A stretch of 33,433 nucleotides of DNA from Aquibacillus kalidii (lineage in GTDB: Bacteria; Bacillota; Bacilli; Bacillales; Amphibacillaceae). A program made the translations under genes and the position numbers. This document shows, piece after piece, positions 1 through 7,213 of the stretch. Location of the stretch: positions 1-33,433 of the forward strand of contig NZ_JACLZI010000047.1 in NCBI RefSeq assembly GCF_014280935.1. Reading direction: 5' to 3'. Every line of letters begins with the position of its first letter. The first letter of the stretch is position 1. The notes under the pieces were generated by a model that was not told the origin of the DNA, did no database searches, and saw only the letters and a program-made list of their open reading frames with translations.

Positions 1-563
1 TTATATACTCTTTCTATTTTTTCAAGGTGCTTCCCCTTTGCATTTTCCATGTTCCCAAACTCAAAAAATTTCACCTTTTTAATGCCAACGTATTGAAATA
101 ATGCTTTACGCATTAAAACTTTATGTGCGTTATTTAGCCAAAACATGGGATAAAAGGTCGGACCTTTCATTACAGAAATACATACGACTGATTTACCCTT
201 CAACAAACCTTCTGGTAACAACTTACCGTTATCTTTGTATGCAAATCCTGAAGCAAAAATTTTATCAATATAACCCAATAACATAGCTGGTGGTCTCCCC
301 CACCATATAGGATAGATAAAAATAATCTTTTCTGCCCACGATAGTTGATTACGATAGTTCTCTAAATCTGGATCTTTATACATATCTCTTCTCTTACTCT
401 TCTCCCCAAATGTAAGGATTGGATTAAAATTTTCACCATATAAATCTAAGACCTGAACATTTTGGATAGCATGGTTTTCCTTACACCCTCGAATTACCCC
501 TTGTAAAAATGAGTAGCTTAAGCTTTGGTGATTGGGATGGGTAAAAACAATTAAAACATTCAT
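1..563 (-). CDS. NAD(P)H:quinone oxidoreductase-like flavoprotein (partial, 3' end off window)
   Basis: This open frame runs off the left edge with no stop codon; about 187 codons are visible. The product begins MNVLIVFTHPNHQSLSYSF, the flavodoxin-like beta strand plus phosphate-binding loop of the YwrO/KefF/MdaB family, and later has IIFIYPIWWGRPPAMLLGYIDK, close to the family's hallmark 'P-x-W-W-x-x-P-A-x-L-K-x-x-x-D'. Such enzymes use FMN or FAD and NAD(P)H for two-electron reduction of quinones or other electrophiles in the cytosol. The ATG at 561-563 follows AAAGAGGTG at good spacing. It is divergent from a MarR-type regulator gene, and a perfect palindrome abuts the ribosome binding site, so repression by that regulator is likely (inference). 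The physiological substrate cannot be read from sequence. Confidence 0.85.
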   Translation of the reverse strand, partial: MNVLIVFTHPNHQSLSYSFLQGVIRGCKENHAIQNVQVLDLYGENFNPILTFGEKSKRRDMYKDPDLENYRNQLSWAEKIIFIYPIWWGRPPAMLLGYIDKIFASGFAYKDNGKLLPEGLLKGKSVVCISVMKGPTFYPMFWLNNAHKVLMRKALFQYVGIKKVKFFEFGNMENAKGKHLEKIERVY

Positions 564-574
564 AAAAAACACCT

Positions 575-600
575 CTTTAGTTATCATTTGATAACTAAAG
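575..600. promoter_or_regulatory. Perfect 12-bp inverted repeat, likely MarR operator O1
   Basis: CTTTAGTTATCA, a 2-nt centre and TGATAACTAAAG form a perfect palindrome. It lies just upstream of and overlaps the ribosome binding site of the leftward oxidoreductase gene. The core AGTTATCA..TGATAACT is shared with the second site at 620-637. The size and symmetry suit a MarR-family dimer. Operator function is inferred. Confidence 0.75.
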
Positions 601-619
601 GGTAACATCCACCCGATTT

Positions 620-637
620 AGTTGTCAATTGATAATT
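620..637. promoter_or_regulatory. Second MarR-type operator O2 overlapping both divergent -35 elements
   Basis: AGTTGTCAATTGATAATT is a near-perfect palindrome matching the core of the 575-600 site (AGTTRTCAwTTGATAA). On the plus strand TTGTCA (622-627) can serve as the -35, with GATAAT (645-650) 17 bp downstream, for the regulator gene. On the minus strand the overlapping TTGACA (623-628) is a consensus -35 for the oxidoreductase gene. One bound dimer would block both promoters. Confidence 0.65.
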
Positions 638-650
638 GTTTTTTGATAAT
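622..650 (+). promoter_or_regulatory. Sigma-A-like promoter of the marR gene
   Basis: TTGTCA, 17 bp, GATAAT. The predicted start near 657 leaves room for the GAGGTGA ribosome binding site at 672-678. The apparently good TTGATA-17-TAAAAT pair at 643-671 would start transcription after that site, so it was not chosen. Confidence 0.55.
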
Positions 651-683
651 ATATTTGATACTTTGTAAAATGAGGTGATTTAT

Positions 684-1112
684 ATGGACAAAGGTGAGCT
701 TTTCCAACAGTTTGTTCGATTTACTACATCTGTACATCAAGTGACAAACGATATGACAAAAGAAATTAGAATTGAAAACATAACTACCGTTCAATATAAA
801 ATATTAGAGTTCATTACAGTTAGCCAACCTGTAACCCTCAGTGAGGTCAGTGAATGCTTACATCTATCTTTACCTAATTCTAGCCGTGAGTTAAAGAAAT
901 TAATCCAAAACCAACTATGCGAAAAAATTATTGTTCCGAATGATCGCCGCAAGTTTGATATTCGTCTTACAGAAAAAGGAACGGCACTAATGAATAAAGT
1001 GTTTCAACAGCTTGAATTAAAATTCCAAGAGCGAATTGATAATTTGAAAGAGCCGGAATTAAAAGAAATTCAAGAGGCAATCAAAATTTTACAAACTAAA
1101 TTATTTACTTAG
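684..1112 (+). CDS. MarR-family transcriptional regulator
   Basis: Winged helix-turn-helix repressor of 142 aa, a normal MarR length. Helices run through residues 1-60, the recognition region is around VTLSEVSECLHLSLPNSSRE, and the wing carries NDRRKFDIRLTEKG, the DR-x-x-x-x-x-LT-x-x-G signature. A C-terminal dimerisation helix follows. I chose the ATG at 684 because GAGGTGA sits 5-6 bp upstream; an in-frame GTG at 675 would lie inside that site. It is divergent from an NAD(P)H-dependent oxidoreductase gene, the layout of quinone- or electrophile-sensing MarR regulators such as MhqR, and it probably represses both genes (inference). One cysteine (in NQLCEKI) could be a redox sensor, but sequence alone does not show this. 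Confidence 0.9.
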   Translation: MDKGELFQQFVRFTTSVHQVTNDMTKEIRIENITTVQYKILEFITVSQPVTLSEVSECLHLSLPNSSRELKKLIQNQLCEKIIVPNDRRKFDIRLTEKGTALMNKVFQQLELKFQERIDNLKEPELKEIQEAIKILQTKLFT

Positions 1113-1389
1113 ATGAAATGGAAAGATCCAAGATGAAACATATCATGAACTGATTTGTTAATTTTAAAAAGTTATATTATAACTCTTATTGACTCAAGGT
1201 AGACCTCTACTTTTTCATGTAAAAGAAAAACCCACGGGGGGGCAGAAAATACCCCGAATCATTAGTCCGAGGGAACATAAAACACACTTTAATATTTAGT
1301 TAAAAATTACTAAACCTATTGATATTAATGTGCATTAATAATAAACATCCCTCAAATACCCCACCTCAATCCCCATTCCACCGATCGAG
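1113..1389. other. Intergenic region with no supported gene
   Basis: No open frame with a ribosome binding site was found. The only structure I see is a free-standing palindrome at 1323-1340 (TATTAATG, TG, CATTAATA) and a run of seven G at about 1236-1242. No clear terminator follows the marR gene. Confidence 0.4.
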
Positions 1390-1560
1390 TTAAAATAAAG
1401 TTTTCCGATAATGTTGCGTAGTGGAAACACGAGAAAACCGAGAAAAGACAGGGGATGAGCATGAAAAAGACCCGGAAATCGGAAATGTTTATTTTCACGA
1501 AATCGGGGTCTTAGTCGGAAATGTTTATTTTGTTTAGGTGATTTATAATTTAATTAGACA
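1390..1560 (+). mobile_element. MITE-like 171-bp element, copy A
   Basis: This stretch aligns without gaps to 4343-4513 with about 22 differences in 171 bp (hand count). Sub-terminal inverted ends are AAAATAAAGTTTTCCG and the complement of CGGAAATGTTTATTTT. The motif TCGGAAATGTTTATTTT occurs twice, about 34 bp apart, near the right end, as in elements whose ends bind transposase at repeated sites. It contains a hairpin AAGACCC..GGGTCTT and no coding capacity. I infer a non-autonomous transposable element or a deleted IS end; the parent family is unknown to me. Confidence 0.7.
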
Positions 1561-1835
1561 TAGTAGTTGTAAGGGTTATAGGGATAAGAATTTCCAACAT
1601 AGAATGTTAAAATAAAATGTCCAGAGATGTAATCCTATTTGGGCTACTTTTTGTGTTAGAAATTATGGTGGTTTCAACAAATGAAAAGTATATAGTCGCT
1701 ACAATGAAATTGTTCACATACCTAATTACATCAACCAAAATATCTTATAATGAAGCTCAAAAACAATTATATGAATATATCTTAAAATTGACTCTAGCAA
1801 CTACTAAGAGAGACTCTATCTTTATATTAAACTAA

Positions 1836-2537
1836 TTATAAATCATGTGGAGTAAATTCTTCCATGAAAGTTGGCGTAATAGAGATAGGAGATCCCTTAA
1901 ATAGATAGCTGAGAGTACCTTTCATATGGATGGATGCACTCAATCCTTGATACGCCCCAACATGATCAATGATTGACCAACTTCTAATAGGAGTCCACTG
2001 TGACAATCCGATTTTTGAAGATGAATATGAATTACCTTCCAACGTGATACTTTTAATATAACCCGATCTTACAGATGCCTCGAAATCCTGTCGTATAGAT
2101 GCAGTTGTGAGACCTGGTACAATAGCTGATACACTAGCAGTATAATCTGAGGGATAGCTTGCAGGATTTTTAATAACGCTTCGCATTCCAATCTCAGATT
2201 TTGAATTGTTATCAGTTTCTTTCTTTCCAAATTCTATAGTTATATTCTTTGCATTTGTTTTAATAAGTTCTGCTTCTTTTTTAAATGCATTGAGAATATC
2301 CTGTTTATTATAGTCGTACTTTTCCAGAGTTTCTTGTGTCAGTTTGACTGTGGGATTTTCGTATTTCACAATACCAGCGGAATAATTATCTAATTCCTCA
2401 ACAAGAATTTCGTTAATCTCATTTTCCAAATCTTTTACTTCGCTTTCACCAAAAGGACTACTCTGTGCAAATACTGAAGATGTTGTAATTAATAGAAATG
2501 TAACCACCATAATATTAACTTTTACAAAATACTTCAT
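1836..2537 (-). CDS. Secreted protein of unknown function; candidate bacteriocin (geobacillin-26-like?)
   Basis: 233 aa with a classical Sec signal peptide: a basic N terminus (MKYFVK), a hydrophobic core to residue 21, and a predicted cut after VFA at residue 24. The mature part has an acidic helical segment (25-110) and a Ser/Thr-rich, probably beta-rich C-terminal half (125-233), with no cysteine and no membrane anchor. AAGGAGG precedes the ATG at good spacing. The organisation recalls the geobacillin-26-like secreted bacteriocin proteins of Bacillaceae, but this is from memory and weak. The gene is divergent from a small three-helix membrane protein gene (2653-2970), as expected for a secreted toxin with an immunity protein. 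No export or peptidase genes are near. Function is not established. Confidence 0.8.
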   Translation of the reverse strand: MKYFVKVNIMVVTFLLITTSSVFAQSSPFGESEVKDLENEINEILVEELDNYSAGIVKYENPTVKLTQETLEKYDYNKQDILNAFKKEAELIKTNAKNITIEFGKKETDNNSKSEIGMRSVIKNPASYPSDYTASVSAIVPGLTTASIRQDFEASVRSGYIKSITLEGNSYSSSKIGLSQWTPIRSWSIIDHVGAYQGLSASIHMKGTLSYLFKGSPISITPTFMEEFTPHDL

Positions 2538-2652
2538 TACAATTCCTCCTTTTTTATTTTAAAATCCAATATATGGTATATTATACATGATAGTCTAGTA
2601 TTTGCAACCGCTTTCTGGTATATTTTAGTAGATTAAAAGGAGGTAGATAAAA
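2538..2652. promoter_or_regulatory. Divergent promoter region, secreted protein / membrane protein
   Basis: This 115-bp AT-rich spacer must hold the promoters of both divergent genes. Candidate -10-like boxes include TATATT/TATTAT around 2572-2585 and TATATT near 2622. No -35/-10 pair is convincing, so individual promoters are not assigned. Confidence 0.35.
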
Positions 2653-2970
2653 ATGAAAGAAAGAGAAAGGAAATCATTAGGATTGGGAAGTCTATCATTA
2701 CCCTTATTTGTTATAGGTTTTTTACTTTATAATTTCAGTATTGAAAGAAAGGGGCCAATTGGAGATATTATCCTAGATTACTTTAATATTAATTTATCAA
2801 GTATTCTGTTCACCCTATTATTTTTGATTGCGGCTGTAATTATTGGAAGGAAATATAAAACTCACATGTTTGCAAAGATTGGTGTTATTCTTTCTCAAAT
2901 TTTCTTAGTTCTCTATGCTATTACATTTATTACAATGGGCATTGAAAGTATAATTAACATATTATACTAA
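2653..2970 (+). CDS. Small three-helix membrane protein, possible immunity partner
   Basis: 105 aa. AAGGAGGTAGATAAAA gives a strong ribosome binding site before the ATG. A short charged N terminus (MKERERKS) is followed by hydrophobic segments at about residues 15-27, 50-65 and 75-100, so an integral membrane protein is likely. It has no enzymatic motif and I do not recognise the family. It is divergent from the secreted protein gene at 1836-2537. Small multi-helix membrane proteins beside secreted antibacterial proteins are often their immunity factors, which is my inference here. The next 230 bp hold remnants of another membrane protein. Confidence 0.75.
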   Translation: MKERERKSLGLGSLSLPLFVIGFLLYNFSIERKGPIGDIILDYFNINLSSILFTLLFLIAAVIIGRKYKTHMFAKIGVILSQIFLVLYAITFITMGIESIINILY

Positions 2971-3006
2971 ATAATACATTTTCTCTCTGTTGTCTTAATA
3001 GTTTAA

Positions 3007-3201
3007 GAGAATGCTTCAAATGAAAAACAAGCAATGATTTTTATTTCAGTAGTATTATTGCTAATGTTTTAAATTTAGTATCCCTAAACAAAATAATTAA
3101 AAATTCAGCACTTCGATTTAGTTGGTTTTATTGCGACTATAGGAATAACGACTATGATTGTCATATCAGGGGTTTTAGTATTTGAAAGCTATTATGAATA
3201 G
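3007..3201 (+). pseudogene. Remnant of a small membrane protein gene, several frameshifts
   Basis: Three frames read one after another give one coherent peptide: ENASNEKQAMIFISVVLLLM, then LNLVSLNKIIKNSALRF, then LVGFIATIGITTMIVISGVL..VFESYYE and a stop at 3199-3201. Two hydrophobic stretches separated by a basic loop look like the end of a multi-helix membrane protein. No start or ribosome binding site remains. It probably decayed by small indels in place. The original family is unknown. Confidence 0.5.
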
Positions 3202-3300
3202 CTCGTTAGGAATACAGATAATAAATTTCTAATTGGGCTATTTCTATTGGTACGAGAAGTACAACTACATCCTTTTCAACCAGTTAGGAAATCAATCGCT

Positions 3301-3336
3301 AAAAAAGAACCCACATAAAAGTAGGTTCTTTTTTCT
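3301..3336. terminator. Bidirectional rho-independent terminator
   Basis: AAGAACC and GGTTCTT form a stem around an A-rich loop and are flanked by A6 on the left and T6 on the right, so it can act on either strand. It sits immediately downstream of the phoH-type pseudogene (minus strand). Confidence 0.75.
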
Positions 3337-3338
3337 TC

Positions 3339-4230
3339 TTACATTTTCTCTGCTAAAGCCGAGATACCGCCACGTTGATTGGTTTTTAGTTCTACATGCC
3401 CAAGGTATCCAGAACCTTGAAATACTTCAAACATACCGTAATACCGCAGTTACTTCCTTCTGCATACGGAGTGTCAATTTGTCGCTTATCCCCGTCGAGG
3501 ATAATTCTACCCCGTTCATTGCCATCCTCAATTTCCATTCGTTCTAAAACTGTTTTTAACATGTCTACATCATAGTTTTGCACTTCTGTAATGTAAAGAA
3601 TGTCATTGTAGTTTGTTCCCCTAATATCCTCAACAGCAATCATATTGATCTTTTCTCTTGCAATGAGCTGTTCTGTGTACTCCAAGCCGAGTTTTGTGCG
3701 AAGGATTGCACCATGGTTAGAAAGAAGAATCTTATATTTAATGTCACCTTTTTCAATCCAAACGTTTTACTCCCTCTTAAAGGAACGTTATTTGTCACAA
3801 TGTAGATCTGTGTTTCTTGGTATTCCAATTGTTGCATCATATAAGCAAAAGACAAATAGGATTTTCCTACTCCTGTTGGACCTGTAATGGTCGTTAAAGG
3901 GGGTGACGTTAGACTATCCATTACAATCGCTTGCTGAAAATCCTTTCGCCTTACTTCAGGAAAGGCAGAACTATGGAATCTTTGTTCCATACTTATCCTT
4001 CTATACATCTGCCCATCCCATTTCCAAGCTCCAGTTGCCTTTTCTTGGTCTGGAGTATTTGGATCAGGATAATCTAAGAGAAGGAGATATTTCCCTAATT
4101 GCAACTCAAAATGATTTTCATGTAAATAGTTCTTCCGATTTACCATTTGATAGAATTCGGATACTCGGTGATCATCTATGAATACTTCTTTGGTACCCTG
4201 ATAGAACTCTTTTCGCTTTGTTTGGCAGAT
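3339..4230 (-). pseudogene. Truncated, twice frameshifted PhoH-family ATPase
   Basis: Reading leftward from about 4230, frame 1 gives KEFYQGTKEVFIDDHRVSEF, a domain around ATGAWKWDGQMYRRI, and then the P-loop TITGPTGVGKS. At an A5 run near 3755 the frame must shift by one missing A to continue as KKGDIKYKILLSNHGAILRT and the PhoH signatures IAVEDIRG and GRIILDGDKRQIDTPY. At a T3 run near 3420 a second missing T is needed to read GYLGHVELKTNQRGGISALA and the stop at 3339. The start is lost: an in-frame TAA lies at 4231-4233, and the N-terminal PIN nuclease domain typical of PIN-PhoH proteins is absent. Both lesions are in homopolymers, so base-calling error is possible, but the missing N terminus supports true decay. 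Intact relatives are ATP-dependent RNA-linked ATPases or helicases. Confidence 0.75.
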
Positions 4231-4342
4231 TTAGCTAAAAACCAAAGGAAGCTGCTTGCAATCGTAAAGCGAGGTCCTACTGAAGTCCACTTTTTCCTAA
4301 TTTTATAATATAGTTTTGCGTTTTTTCACCTTTTTTTCTGTT

Positions 4343-4513
4343 TTAAAATAAAGTTCTCCGAAAATGTTGCATGAAGGAAACACGAGAGAACCGAGACAAG
4401 ATAAGGGATGAGCATGAAAAAGACCCCGAAATTGGAAATGAATATTTTCACGAAATCGAGGTCTTAATTGGAAATGTTTATTTTGGTTAGGTGATGTTTA
4501 AATTAATTAGACA
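4343..4513 (+). mobile_element. MITE-like 171-bp element, copy B
   Basis: This is a same-orientation, gap-free partner of 1390-1560 with inverted ends AAAATAAAGTTCTCCG and the complement of TTGGAAATGTTTATTTTG. Its right end covers the last three sense codons and the TAA of rlmCD (4503-4514), so the element, or a duplication including it, seems to define the end of that gene. It carries a terminator-like hairpin on the minus strand. Confidence 0.7.
4416..4465 (-). terminator. Terminator-like hairpin carried by element copy B, downstream of rlmCD
   Basis: On the minus strand AAGACCTCGA pairs with TCGGGGTCTT (10 bp with one G-U pair) across a 26-nt loop and is followed by a short T run. It lies about 40 bp after the rlmCD stop, where no other terminator is seen. 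The long loop makes it a moderate candidate. Confidence 0.45.
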
Positions 4514-5888
4514 CTTTTAAATGTATCTCTGCTACAGCTTCAATATGTCCAGTCTGTGGAAACATATCAACTGGTTGTACCTGTTTTGTTTCATAACCAC
4601 CATCTTCTAAAATACGTAGGTCACGAGCAAGTGTAGATGGATTACAAGATACATATACAATTCGTTTTGGTTTCATTGTTATCATAGCCTCAAGTAAAGC
4701 TTCTTCACAGCCTTTGCGTGGGGGATCTACAACAATCACGTCAGGTCTTAATCCTTGATCCTTCCACCATGGCATTACTTTCTCCGCTTCCCCAACAAAG
4801 AACTCTGCATTATCAATGTTGTTTAACTTTGCATTTGCTTTGGCATCTGATATTGCTTCTGGAACTATTTCTACTCCGTACACTTTTTTTGCCTGCTTAG
4901 CCAAGAATAGAGAGATAGTACCGATTCCGCAATATGCATCAATTACTGTTTCTCCACCAGTTAAATTAGCATACTCAAGTGCTGTGTCATACAATTTCTT
5001 CGTTTGGGGGGGATTTACTTGATAAAATGACTTGGCAGAGATAGCGAATCTTATGTCCCCGATGTTATCATAGATATATTCTTCTCCCCAAAGCACTTTT
5101 GTTTTTTTACCTAAGATCACATTTGTTTTGTTTGGATTTATATTTTGTACAATTGACTTGATCTGTGGATAAGTTTCGTGTAGTTCTTTAACTAATTCAT
5201 CCTTACCAGGTATATCCTCTGTTCTAGTGACCAACACAATCATCGTTTCTTCAGTTGCCCGACCAGTTCGGACCATAATATGACGAAGGATGCCTCGGTG
5301 ACTTTTCTCATCATAGGCTGGAATGCTTAGACGATCGGCCATGCGACGGACTGCCTCAACCATGCGATCATTTATTTCAGCTGTAATGACACATCGGTCC
5401 ATTCCTTCAATAACCTCATGACTTCGTTTCTTATAAAATCCAGTGATAAGTTCCCCATGTTTTTTTGCTACAGGTATTTGAACTTTGTTTCGATATCTCC
5501 ATGGATCATCCATACCGATTGTCGGGTGAACAGGAATATTCTCTATATGGCCAATTTTCCGTAGCGTATTTTCCACTTGATTTCGTTTCATCTCTAGTTG
5601 CATCTTGTAGCTCATGTGTTGCAACTGACATCCACCACACTGAACATAGACATCACAAGGCGGTTCTACGCGTTCTGGACTAATTTCATCAATATCTAGT
5701 AATTTGCCGAATCCGAAATTTTTCTTTACTTTGATAACCTTTACTTTCGCTCGTTCTCCAGGTAATGCGTATGGCACAAACAATGGGTAACCATTGATTT
5801 TACCAACCCCATCTCCATCATGCGTGATGTCTTCAAATGTTAATTCAATTGTTTCATTTTTTTCTACCGGTGGTGCTTGTTTACCCAT
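4503..5888 (-). CDS. rlmCD: 23S rRNA (uracil-C5)-methyltransferase RlmCD (YefA/RumA family)
   Basis: 461 aa, family length. An N-terminal TRAM RNA-binding domain spans about residues 10-68. Iron-sulfur cysteines are C78, C84, C87 and C166 (C-x5-C-x2-C plus a distal C). The methyltransferase domain has FYQVNP (288), the SAM loop DAYCGIGT (317), DPPRKGC (388) and the nucleophile region SCNPSTLARD with C415. In B. subtilis the enzyme encoded beside dgkB methylates U747 and U1939 of 23S rRNA; orthology is inferred from position and motifs. The ATG follows AAGGA at wide spacing. The C terminus ends HLKVSN, and the VSN-stop lies inside the 171-bp repeated element, so the tail may be acquired. Confidence 0.93.
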   Translation of the reverse strand: MGKQAPPVEKNETIELTFEDITHDGDGVGKINGYPLFVPYALPGERAKVKVIKVKKNFGFGKLLDIDEISPERVEPPCDVYVQCGGCQLQHMSYKMQLEMKRNQVENTLRKIGHIENIPVHPTIGMDDPWRYRNKVQIPVAKKHGELITGFYKKRSHEVIEGMDRCVITAEINDRMVEAVRRMADRLSIPAYDEKSHRGILRHIMVRTGRATEETMIVLVTRTEDIPGKDELVKELHETYPQIKSIVQNINPNKTNVILGKKTKVLWGEEYIYDNIGDIRFAISAKSFYQVNPPQTKKLYDTALEYANLTGGETVIDAYCGIGTISLFLAKQAKKVYGVEIVPEAISDAKANAKLNNIDNAEFFVGEAEKVMPWWKDQGLRPDVIVVDPPRKGCEEALLEAMITMKPKRIVYVSCNPSTLARDLRILEDGGYETKQVQPVDMFPQTGHIEAVAEIHLKVSN

Positions 5889-6100
5889 ATATCATCGTCC
5901 TTCATGTCAAATACTGTCCAAATTTTAACACAACCTTAACTTAATAGGAAATCTCTCGCCAAAAATGATACAAATTGACATTTATTTTCATTTCCCAGGA
6001 AATATGTCATGATACTTTGTCGAAACACTTGGTGATCATCTTCTATTACTATTTCCCTGTTGTGTAACTGTAATACTCTGTTATTGCAAAGACTAAAGAC

Positions 6101-6139
6101 GAAAAAAACAATCCCTTAAATAATCTATTTAAGGGATTA
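6101..6139 (-). terminator. Rho-independent terminator of dgkB
   Basis: A 13-bp perfect stem (AATCCCTTAAATA with its complement, loop ATC) is followed by a T run on the minus strand, just after the dgkB stop. The spacer from here to 5889 holds the rlmCD upstream region and a small palindrome ATTTCC-CA-GGAAAT; no convincing promoter was assigned. Confidence 0.9.
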
Positions 6140-6143
6140 AAGT

Positions 6144-7070
6144 TCATTCAGTTGTTTCAGCCAACTCTAGTTGCTTCTCTATAAAATCTTTTGGAACAAA
6201 AAACTGTATGTGCTGAAATAAGTTAACAAATTCCCCTGGTAATAAACCACCAAACTCACCATCAATATTTAACTGCATTTTTTCATCTGAATGGACCTTT
6301 ATACGATTAGCCCTTGTATAGAAAATTCTAGGATCCTCTAAGTGCGCCCCTCGTAATGCAAGAGAAGCTATCCGTACGAATTCAGCCAAATTAGTCTTTC
6401 GTAATATGAGCAAATCAAAATAACCATCATCTAATGATGCAGTTGGGGCTAATTTTTCAAACCCACCTACAGAGTTTGTGTTTGAAACTAGAAACAACAT
6501 AATTTCATCTTCAAACCATTTGCCATCATACTCAATTTGTACTCTTATAGGTCTCAAGGAAGGAAGCATCTCAATCCCTTTTAAATAATACGCTAGTTGA
6601 CCAAGCATTGTTTTAAGCTTACTTGGCACCTCATATGATAGCTCCGTTAATTTACCTCCACCAGCTATATTCATGAAGTAATGATCATTTACACGTCCAA
6701 TATCTAACGCTTTGTAATTATCTTCTAATATGATATCTACAGCCTTATGAATGTTTCTAGGAATTGACAATGCCCTTGCAAAGTCGTTTGTTGTTCCAAC
6801 AGGAATTATTCCTAGTCTTGGACGATATTCTTGTTCTGCAATACCATTCAACACTTCATTGATTGTACCGTCTCCACCTGCTGCTACTACTATATCAAAC
6901 CGTCTTTCTACCGCATATTTTGCAGCTTCTATCGCATCACCAGCTCCAGTAGTTGCATGTACAGACGTTTCATAGCCCGCTTGCTCGAAGCGCTTTAGTA
7001 CATCTGCTATTTCCTTTTTAAACATCTCACGTCCAGACGTTGGATTGTAGATAATACGGGCTTGTTTCAT
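6144..7070 (-). CDS. dgkB: Diacylglycerol kinase DgkB
   Basis: 308-aa lipid kinase of the DAGK catalytic-domain family. The N-terminal nucleotide-binding domain has IYNPTSGRE (7-15), GGDGT (65-69) with NEVLNG, and GTTNDFARAL (92-101). The C-terminal beta-sandwich contains DGYFDLLIL and the closing IDGEF motif. It phosphorylates diacylglycerol released during lipoteichoic acid synthesis and returns it to phospholipid synthesis at the inner membrane face. GGGGGAG precedes the ATG. The gatCAB terminator separates it from gatB, and it ends in its own terminator, so it is a monocistronic unit. Its position between gatB and rlmCD matches B. subtilis yerQ (dgkB). Confidence 0.93.
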   Translation of the reverse strand: MKQARIIYNPTSGREMFKKEIADVLKRFEQAGYETSVHATTGAGDAIEAAKYAVERRFDIVVAAGGDGTINEVLNGIAEQEYRPRLGIIPVGTTNDFARALSIPRNIHKAVDIILEDNYKALDIGRVNDHYFMNIAGGGKLTELSYEVPSKLKTMLGQLAYYLKGIEMLPSLRPIRVQIEYDGKWFEDEIMLFLVSNTNSVGGFEKLAPTASLDDGYFDLLILRKTNLAEFVRIASLALRGAHLEDPRIFYTRANRIKVHSDEKMQLNIDGEFGGLLPGEFVNLFQHIQFFVPKDFIEKQLELAETTE

Positions 7071-7171
7071 AGGTCTCCCCCTATCTATTTCTCACATTTT
7101 CTATCTTACATCATAGACCTTTTCCAATCATTTGAAAAGTGTTTTTCAGTTAAGATAGATTAGATCAAGAA

Positions 7172-7207
7172 ATAAAAAGGGAACCGATCATACATGAACA
7201 GTTCCCC
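7172..7207 (-). terminator. Rho-independent terminator of gatCAB
   Basis: On the minus strand GGGAAC and GTTCCC form the stem base and are followed by TTTTTATTT. It begins 7 bp after the gatB stop. Confidence 0.8.
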
Positions 7208-7213
7208 TCATTA

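Noticed and set aside
643-671. TTGATA-17-TAAAAT as the marR promoter
   Set aside because: The transcript would begin downstream of the GAGGTGA ribosome binding site; the TTGTCA-17-GATAAT pair fits better.
1617-1835. 72-codon plus-strand open frame ending just before the secreted protein stop
   Set aside because: No ribosome binding site, no recognisable motif, and it lies in a decaying AT-rich region; chance or remnant is more likely than a gene.
3233-3547. Open frames antisense to the phoH-type pseudogene (also 3578-3887 and 3903-4181, plus strand)
   Set aside because: They mirror the coding sense of the minus-strand pseudogene and have no ribosome binding site.
3745-3765. Programmed frameshift in the phoH-type gene
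   Set aside because: The A5 run alone lacks a canonical slippery heptamer with stimulator, a second shift is needed further on, and the N-terminal domain is missing, so decay or base-calling error explains it better.
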